From positions 332,325-396,324 of the forward strand of contig JAIXQH010000044.1 of the NCBI GenBank assembly GCA_027484055.1: a DNA stretch of 64,000 nt, written 5' to 3'. The position numbers and the translations under genes were made by a program. The stretch is from Verrucomicrobiaceae bacterium (GTDB taxonomy: Bacteria > Verrucomicrobiota > Verrucomicrobiia > Verrucomicrobiales > Akkermansiaceae). Below are positions 58,601 through 64,000 of this stretch, one piece after another. The first letter of the stretch is position 1. The number at the start of each line of letters is the position of its first letter. The notes under the pieces are model-generated. The model was not told where the DNA came from and did not search any database. It saw only the letters and a list, made by a program, of their open reading frames with translations.

Positions 58601-58901
58601 GTGGGCGGGCGACGCGGGCAGCGCATGGGTGGGCTCCAAGATCCGTATTGAGATCACGCTCAAAGCGGCGGTGTCGGGCCTGCTGAAAGTCAAGTTTGTG
58701 GACTGGGATCGCAAAGGCCGCCGAGGCACGGTCCGCAGTGATAATGAGCAGACCGAAACCCTCGGCGCCCACGAAAACGGCCAGTGGGTGGCTTTTCATA
58801 TACGCCGGGAAGATTGCCAGGACGGAAAAGTGGTCCTCGAAGCCGACTCCACCGCCGGCCCCAACCTGATGATCGAAGAACTCGCGCTGATTCCGCAGTA
58901 A
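55638..58901 (+). CDS. GH2 family glycoside hydrolase, secreted
   Basis: WYQRDIEIPAAWAGRPVVLHLERVLWRSMVWVND; SSQDGCLFPLTGHPPTDVASWKRILKIYKDHGLNSVRFHSWTPP; NHPSMCLVLYGNELSG; THEMGQP. Paralogous to 43398-46265. Confidence 0.88.
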   Translation: MNPPLFPVFADLRRVFIKTVIIVSALLGIPAGAAERPSPSVPVSLAGAWRFQFDPQNAGIKDQWFTKSLDGKIDLPNTTSTAGLGAENTGVDKSMLTSLRPYVGPAWYQRDIEIPAAWAGRPVVLHLERVLWRSMVWVNDKPIEQPVDFLSVPHNHDLGVLSPGRHTLTVRIDNRQIHNVRGHHYNEGMQTLWNGIVGQIELRPRPVISLARFFPSYKNGTVGVEVTATTPDDMVVTIRHKTTGKVAAQATLPVSGRQEVKLKEQPLPWDEFTPNLYTAEIALGGDTYRADIGFRDLGTTERHLTINGRPFFYRSSQDGCLFPLTGHPPTDVASWKRILKIYKDHGLNSVRFHSWTPPEAAFTAADELGLYLQSELFHCQLDSSAALIAFAKAEMRAALDQYGNHPSMCLVLYGNELSGDLTKLADWLRADRVYDPRHLYSISAGHRIAGAEDFSEFGAKMNWQTPHTDWDFSRYFTRPASPDLPPKTDELGQPAKSIRWESSALHPETTHEMGQPATHPDWRELAKYTGVLKPRQLEALREAARQAGVEEQSAHFQRASGNLNRINYKFDIEGLLRTPESAGYGLLDMHDYPGQSGALVGWLDSFYDEKGFLSAETFRHYGGATVPLVRLPRFVFASGDKLNAKAEIAHYGNAPLKNVVPRWTLRNATGGTVATGTLAALDVPLGGVTRFGEFSPELSTASPRGEQLTLELAIADFTNTWDLWVFPKEPAPTAPADVLIATRVEDALVALRKGGKVLLVADKLGRKGDSNYASFKPPFWSVVFVGPRGSMVSGTVIQDQHPALALFPTKDVMDWQWQPLCSDAREYVEKPSNAYRDTTGGNDARGFDLKGFPADYRPIVQPVPDFHFPKKIGTVFEVSTRTGGKLLISGYNLLADQVVARQLKRSLLAYMATDRFAPTHPVDEEWLAKTFRDPDAPVVMPAGFENAIIYVKAGGRHPTGNGNVNWSAKEDSFAPPDASVYTVKGAGTWAGDAGSAWVGSKIRIEITLKAAVSGLLKVKFVDWDRKGRRGTVRSDNEQTETLGAHENGQWVAFHIRREDCQDGKVVLEADSTAGPNLMIEELALIPQ

Positions 58902-59011
58902 TAAATGATTATACCATCGGCCACTTGCCCTGAATAACAGATGCCGTGCAGCCGTAATATCAATTTATCACCTACGTATCATATCAATTACCCCCAAATA
59001 CTAATAACCTT

Positions 59012-60163
59012 ATGCAACGCTCGATCAATTCTTTCACCGGCTTGATTGCCGTCGCCTTGGCCATCTCTAGCCAAACCCTCGCCCCGCTTCACGCGGAGAC
59101 ACCGGCTGTCGCGCTGGCTAAGGCCACCGCGCCGATTGCGCCGAAGGCGGTCCTCAATGTCATGGAACGCGTGGCTGACTGGCAATTGGCCAACCCGTCC
59201 AAGCACAAGCCGACCGACTGGACGCAGGGTGCTGGTTATGCCGGATTCATGGCGCTGGCGGGCATTTCCAAGGACCCGAAATACCGCGATGCCATGTTGG
59301 CGATGGGCCAGAAAAACCAGTGGAAAGCAGGACCGCTAAAATACCACGCCGACGACCATTGCGTGGGTCAGGCCTATGTGGAGCTTTATCAGATCAAAAA
59401 GGATCCCTCGCTGATCGCCCCGCTGCGCGAGCGCTTTGATTTCATTTTGGCAAATCCACCCGCGAGCACGAATCTGGAATTCCGCAGCAAAGACTCCCAA
59501 CAGCGCTGGTCTTGGGCCGATGCGCTGTTCATGGCCCCGCCCGCGTGGGTGCAGCTTTCCGCCGCAACCGGCGAGAAGAAGTATCTCGATTACGCCGTCC
59601 AAGAGTGGTGGCGCACGACCGATTACCTTTACGATAAGGAAGAGCACCTTTACTTCCGAGACAGCAATTACTTCAAGAAGCGCGAATCCAACGGCAAGAA
59701 GGTCTTCTGGGGCCGTGGCAACGGCTGGGTGATGGGTGGCTTGGTCCGCGTGCTGCAATATCTGCCGAAAGATCATTCCGACCGCCCGCGCTTCGAGCAA
59801 TTGTATAAAGACATGGCGGCCAAAATCCTGACCTGCCAACAGCCGGACGGACTCTGGCGCGCGAGCCTGCTCGACCCGGAAAAATTTCCGCTCAAGGAAA
59901 CCAGTGGCTCCGGTTTCTACACCTACGCGCTCGCTTGGGGCTTGAACCACGGCCTGCTCGACCGCGCGCGGTTTGAACCCGCCGTGCGCAAAGCTTGGAC
60001 GACGCTGATCGATTGCGTCGCTGCCGACGGCAAGCTCATGCACGTGCAACCCATCGGTGAGTCCCCTCTCAGCTTCAAAGACGATTCCACCGAAATCTAC
60101 GGCGTCGGAGCCTTCCTGCTAGCGGGCAGTGAGGTTTACCGGATAGCGTCATCCCGCAACTGA
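59012..60163 (+). CDS. GH105 unsaturated rhamnogalacturonyl hydrolase
   Basis: VMERVADWQLANPSKHKPTDWTQGAGYAGFMALA; YHADDHCVGQAYVELY; SWADALFMAPPAWVQLSAATGEKKYLDYAVQEWWRTTDYLYDKEEHLYFRDSNYF; WGRGNGWVMGGLVRVL. Confidence 0.93.
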   Translation: MQRSINSFTGLIAVALAISSQTLAPLHAETPAVALAKATAPIAPKAVLNVMERVADWQLANPSKHKPTDWTQGAGYAGFMALAGISKDPKYRDAMLAMGQKNQWKAGPLKYHADDHCVGQAYVELYQIKKDPSLIAPLRERFDFILANPPASTNLEFRSKDSQQRWSWADALFMAPPAWVQLSAATGEKKYLDYAVQEWWRTTDYLYDKEEHLYFRDSNYFKKRESNGKKVFWGRGNGWVMGGLVRVLQYLPKDHSDRPRFEQLYKDMAAKILTCQQPDGLWRASLLDPEKFPLKETSGSGFYTYALAWGLNHGLLDRARFEPAVRKAWTTLIDCVAADGKLMHVQPIGESPLSFKDDSTEIYGVGAFLLAGSEVYRIASSRN

Positions 60164-60183
60164 TCTGCGCATCACAACACAGA

Positions 60184-62961
60184 TTGTCCCAAAACTTTAT
60201 GAAACGATTCTCCACTTTTTTTTCACAACACGCCCACATGTCTTTGCGTCCGCTGCTGCGCCTAGCAGTCGTGACCGCAGCGATTCTAACCGTAAGCCCG
60301 TTGGTCCACGGTCAATCGCAGCTGCGCGTGTCCGATCTCCGATGTGAGCACCTGACGGAGGCGCTGGGTGTCGATGCGCAAAAACCCCGGCTGTCGTGGA
60401 AACTTCAGTCCGAAAAGCGGGGGCAGAAGCAGTCGGCCTATCGCGTGATCGTCGCTTCGACGAAGGCGATTTTGGAGTCCGGGCGAGGAGACGTTTGGGA
60501 CAGCGGCAAGGTGGATTCCGATGCGACCTTGGAGGTGCGCTATGATGGCAAACCCCTGCAATCGGGGACCCGCTATCATTGGCAGGTCAAGGTTTGGGAC
60601 GTGAATCAAAAAGAGTCCGCTCCGGGCAAGCCCTCATGGTTCGAGACCGGCCTGCTGGAAACCGGCGCCTGGACCGCCAAGTGGATCGGTGCCAATGTCA
60701 AAGCGGACGCGTCGCCGATGCTGCGAAAGTCATTCACGCTCACCAAACCGCTCGCCTCGGCGCGGCTCTACATCTGCGGGCTTGGGATGTATGAAGCCAG
60801 CCTGAACGGGAAAAAAATCGGTGATCGCCTGTTGGAATCGCCCGACACGCAATATAACAAGCGGAACTACTACACGACTTTCGATGTGACCGGCCAACTC
60901 GTGAAAGGAGGCAACGCCCTCGGCGTGGAGCTCGGGCACGGATTCTACGATATCGCCGAAACCACACCTTGGGCTTGGAACAACGCCAGTTGGCGGGATC
61001 ATCCCAAATGCATCGTGCAATTGAACCTCGTTTATGCCGATGGCAGCCGAGAGTCCGTGGTGAGCGACGAAACATGGAAGGTCTGGCTTGATGGGCCCAC
61101 CCGGCGGAATTCGATCTACTTCGGTGAGGACTACGATGCCACCAAGGAAGTTCCGGGCTGGAACACCGCCGGCTTTGCTGACTCCGCATGGACGCCTGCC
61201 GTGGCCGTCCGGCCTCCGGGTCCCAAAGACCAGCCGCCAGCGCTTTTATGCGCCCACCTGATGCCGCCGATCCGGGTGATACAGACGAAAAAACCGGCCG
61301 CGATCAGTGAACCGAAACCCGGCGTGTTTATCTATGACGTCGGCCACATCACCGCAGGTTGGATCCGGTTTTCGGGATCGGCTCCCGCTGGCACGAAAAT
61401 CAACGTGGTCTATCATGAAAAACTGGAAAACGACAAAACCGTCAAGCCGGTCCAATACTCAGGCTCCTCATTGCAGAACTATAACTATACCTTCAAAGGA
61501 ACAGGCGTGGAGAGCTTCGAGCCGAAATTTTCCTATGGCGGATACCGCTACGTACAAGTGACCGGATATCCAGCCCAGCTCACCCTCAACAATGCCGAGG
61601 TAAGAGTCGTACATCAGGATGTCGAAGTCATCGGTAAATTCACCTGCTCGAATCCGTTGATCAATCAACTCCATGAGAACCAGGTCCGCACGCTTCTCAA
61701 TAATTTCTACAATAAGCCGACTGATACCCCGATGTATGAAAAGAACGGCTGGACCGGAGACTTCAACTTCGCCCGCAAGTCGGCCCTGTATAACTTCGAT
61801 CTCTCAGCTTTCTTGGAGAAATGGTTTCACGATGTGGGAGATTCTCAGGCCAAGGATGGCACCATCCGGGAATACATTCCGCACCCGTATCCAGGTGGCG
61901 GTGCCAATGCCCCGCCATGGAGTTCATTTTTCCTGCTGGTCCCGTGGGACATGCATCTCTTTTCCGGAGATCGCCAGGTGATCGAGGAGCATTACGAGGG
62001 GATCAAAAAACACGGGGATTTCCTGTGGAACAAGCTGGACGCCAACAAGCTGGCCTCCGCCAAGACTTTCGGGCCAGACTGGCAATGCCCGCACAACGAG
62101 AATCCCCCGGAAGGTTCTCAAATGGCGGCCAGCGGCCACACCTATGGCTACATCCAAACCCTGGCAGAGGCAGCCAAACTCCTCGGCAAGGAGAACGACG
62201 CCGCGGAATACGAACGCCGCGCGCAAGAGATGAAAAATTCCCTGAACACCCTCTGCTACGATCCGGCAACCAAGAGCTACAAGACTGACATGCCTGCACC
62301 CTTCCGGCAGACCACCAACCTGCTGCCCTTTGGTTTCGGATTCATCCCCGAGGACCGGAAGGCCGACGTCAGCTCCAACATTGCCAAGGACGTCATGGAA
62401 GTTCGAGGCGGCCACTTGGAGACCGGATGCATTGGGACCCAGTATATTTTGCCGGTTCTGACAGACAATGGCCATGGGGAGGTGGCCTATCAGATCATTA
62501 CCAAGACCAAGTTCCCAAGCTGGGGACTCATGGCGCAGACCGGAACGAACTGGGAATCCTGGGGGCTCGGAGCGCGTTCGCGCGATCACTTTTGGTTGGG
62601 GACCTACGAGGAATGGCTGTATAGCCACTTGGCCGGAATACGCCCGTTCGCGCCGGGTTTTAAAGAAATCACGTTCAAGCCCTATCTACTCGGGGATTTA
62701 ACCAGTGCCGCAGCGGAACTGAAGACCGTGCGCGGTCTGGTCGCATCTACCTGGACGCGCGACAAGTCAGGTTTGGCATGGCAGGTCATCGTGCCACCCA
62801 ACGCGACCGCCATCGTGCATGTTCCGACGAGTGACCCCGCCAGCGTCATGGAAGGTGGTCTAGCCGCCGCGAAAGCTCCCGGAATCCGTCATCTGCGGGA
62901 CGAAAAAGGATACGCCGTCTTTTCGGTCCCGGCGGGAAACTATCACTTCACGGCCCACTGA
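60184..62961 (+). CDS. GH78 alpha-L-rhamnosidase, secreted
   Basis: LRCEHLTEALGVDAQKPRLSWKLQS..QSAYRVIVAS..WDSGKV; PTDTPMYEKNGWTGDFNFARKSALYN. Confidence 0.93.
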   Translation: MSQNFMKRFSTFFSQHAHMSLRPLLRLAVVTAAILTVSPLVHGQSQLRVSDLRCEHLTEALGVDAQKPRLSWKLQSEKRGQKQSAYRVIVASTKAILESGRGDVWDSGKVDSDATLEVRYDGKPLQSGTRYHWQVKVWDVNQKESAPGKPSWFETGLLETGAWTAKWIGANVKADASPMLRKSFTLTKPLASARLYICGLGMYEASLNGKKIGDRLLESPDTQYNKRNYYTTFDVTGQLVKGGNALGVELGHGFYDIAETTPWAWNNASWRDHPKCIVQLNLVYADGSRESVVSDETWKVWLDGPTRRNSIYFGEDYDATKEVPGWNTAGFADSAWTPAVAVRPPGPKDQPPALLCAHLMPPIRVIQTKKPAAISEPKPGVFIYDVGHITAGWIRFSGSAPAGTKINVVYHEKLENDKTVKPVQYSGSSLQNYNYTFKGTGVESFEPKFSYGGYRYVQVTGYPAQLTLNNAEVRVVHQDVEVIGKFTCSNPLINQLHENQVRTLLNNFYNKPTDTPMYEKNGWTGDFNFARKSALYNFDLSAFLEKWFHDVGDSQAKDGTIREYIPHPYPGGGANAPPWSSFFLLVPWDMHLFSGDRQVIEEHYEGIKKHGDFLWNKLDANKLASAKTFGPDWQCPHNENPPEGSQMAASGHTYGYIQTLAEAAKLLGKENDAAEYERRAQEMKNSLNTLCYDPATKSYKTDMPAPFRQTTNLLPFGFGFIPEDRKADVSSNIAKDVMEVRGGHLETGCIGTQYILPVLTDNGHGEVAYQIITKTKFPSWGLMAQTGTNWESWGLGARSRDHFWLGTYEEWLYSHLAGIRPFAPGFKEITFKPYLLGDLTSAAAELKTVRGLVASTWTRDKSGLAWQVIVPPNATAIVHVPTSDPASVMEGGLAAAKAPGIRHLRDEKGYAVFSVPAGNYHFTAH

Positions 62962-63030
62962 TCATCCCTGCCGTCGCCGACAAAAACCCTCCGTAATCTC
63001 TCTTTCCTCCGGTGAAACACCTGTTTTTAA

Positions 63031-63163
63031 ACCGTTTACCAATGAGACAGTGGTAGATGCGTGAGAATCGGGGATTGAAACCTCGCATAAAGCTCCGCGC
63101 CTCTCTCTGCGACCTCTGCGGCTCTGCGGTGAACTCTTCCTGCAGGACCAAGATTTTTGAACT
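63031..63163. repeat. Dispersed intergenic repeat, copy 1
   Basis: ccaatgagacagtggtagat..atcgggga..gcgcctctctctgcgacctctgcggc..gtgaactcttcctgcaggaccaagatttttgaac; also present at 63361-63537. Confidence 0.8.
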
Positions 63164-63255
63164 CCGAAGTTGCAGGGGTAATTAGTTGGATTTTAACACA
63201 ATGGAAGCGCAGCGGACATGGAAGAACTAACCGCCTCCTAATCCTTCCTCAAATT

Positions 63256-63338
63256 CCACGGATTTTACGGATTACAGAATGCACCAAAAAGGTTTCGAAT
63301 CATTTTCATAACCTCTTCATCATACGTGTAATCCATGG
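63256..63338. repeat. Imperfect inverted repeat CCACGGATTTTACGGATTAC ... CATACGTGTAATCCATGG
   Basis: 63256-63275 and 63321-63338; lies between the two direct-repeat copies. Confidence 0.6.
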
Positions 63339-63360
63339 TTAAATTTCTGTTTTCGGGTTT

Positions 63361-63537
63361 ACACCCTTTGCCAATGAGACAGTGGTAGATACGTAGGATC
63401 GGGGATAAACCACCGCGCCTCTCTCTGCGACCTCCCCACCTCTGCGTTTCGTTTCAAAACCTCAATCTTCTCTGCGGCCCTTTGCGACCTCTGCGGCCCG
63501 CAGTGAACTCTTGCTGCTGGACCAAGATTTTTGAACC
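63361..63537. repeat. Dispersed intergenic repeat, copy 2
   Basis: ccaatgagacagtggtagat..gatcgggga..gcgcctctctctgcgacctc..gcagtgaactcttgctgctggaccaagatttttgaac. Confidence 0.8.
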
Positions 63538-63641
63538 GCCAAGAGCACCAAGGTTTTGACAAGGCAGGGACGCTGCGGGGAGCTAGGGTTCTTGCGTAGG
63601 GTGTTTTAGTTTGGAGCTTGGGCGCAATAAGGATGCAATTT

Positions 63642-63669
63642 TTGCACAAACAAGCATGTTAAATGCACG
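63642..63669 (+). promoter_or_regulatory. 21-bp phased direct repeat operator (TTGCACA-N14-ATGCACG)
   Basis: TTGCACA at 63642 and ATGCACG at 63663, 110 bp upstream of the ATG at 63779. Confidence 0.65.
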
Positions 63670-63778
63670 TGAGCGTCTTGTATGGTTCGCGACTAGATGC
63701 TTAATTTGTCGACTCTCGAGACAGAGTGCTCCTTTGCTGCTCTACCGCTCGGTTCAGAGTTCCTAACCCAACAAAACC

Positions 63779-64000
63779 ATGAAAACCAAAAACCGTTTCC
63801 TATTTCCATCCCTCCTCACCGTCGCCTTCGCTAGCCAACTCCACGCCGCGTCACTAACATGGACCACAGGAGACGGTGGCGATGGAAACTGGAGCAACAC
63901 CGCCAACTGGGGTGGTGCGACCTTGGCTCCCAATGATACCATCACCTTTGGTGCCACCACCGGGACCACGACGCTCAACAACGATCAGGCCGCCGCAAAC
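63779..64000 (+). CDS. Autotransporter-associated beta-strand-repeat type secreted protein, truncated by window end
   Basis: MKTKNRFLFPSLLTVAFASQLHAASLTWTTGDGGDGNWSNTANWGGATLAPNDTITFGATTGTTTLNNDQAAAN; typical LTW..GDGNWS...NW start. Confidence 0.75.
   Translation, partial: MKTKNRFLFPSLLTVAFASQLHAASLTWTTGDGGDGNWSNTANWGGATLAPNDTITFGATTGTTTLNNDQAAAN

Noticed and set aside
62948-63151. 67-aa minus-strand ORF (AEPQRSQREAR...)
   Set aside because: Translation of the dispersed intergenic repeat, not a protein gene; the same peptide style recurs in the second copy at 63359-63649.
63031-63537. Possible CRISPR array
   Set aside because: Only two long imperfect copies, no short regular repeat/spacer pattern and no cas genes.
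1-64000. tRNA or rRNA genes
   Set aside because: None recognised; almost all sequence is accounted for by large coding genes, but no covariance search could be run.

Overview
The window is a ~63 kb bacterial locus that consists almost entirely of secreted carbohydrate-active enzymes. It most resembles a Verrucomicrobia/Opitutaceae-type rhamnose/pectin (rhamnogalacturonan-like) degradation island; the taxon is inferred from protein style only. It has two divergent arms that meet at ~40.0-40.3 kb. The minus arm (39.9 kb down to 1) encodes GH106 and GH78 rhamnosidases, a GH2, a GH27, three GxGYxYP-family proteins, an SGNH esterase, a six-hairpin glycosidase with an F5/8C domain, a C25/gingipain-like protease and an IS4-family element. 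The plus arm (40.36 to 63 kb) encodes three GH2, two GH43-like proteins, a thioredoxin-fused protein, GH3, GH59, GH105 and GH78. I saw no transporter, regulator or sugar-catabolism gene. The most interesting signals are: (1) a direct-repeat operator WTGCACR-N14-WTGCACR with exact 21-bp phasing at four places, each upstream of and oriented toward a gene (both divergent promoters at 40.0 kb, the 36.9 kb promoter and the promoter of the gene at 63.78 kb); (2) a set of decayed or chimeric enzyme fragments (GH106, GH28, thioredoxin-fusion) in the minus arm, three of which end in an exact ATGA stop/start overlap with the next intact gene, although intact-intact junctions are not coupled this way; (3) a C25-like protease and three GxGYxYP proteins inside a glycosidase array; (4) a GH2 homologue that appears to have lost its acid/base Glu. 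All family calls come from reading motifs by eye. No database search was run.
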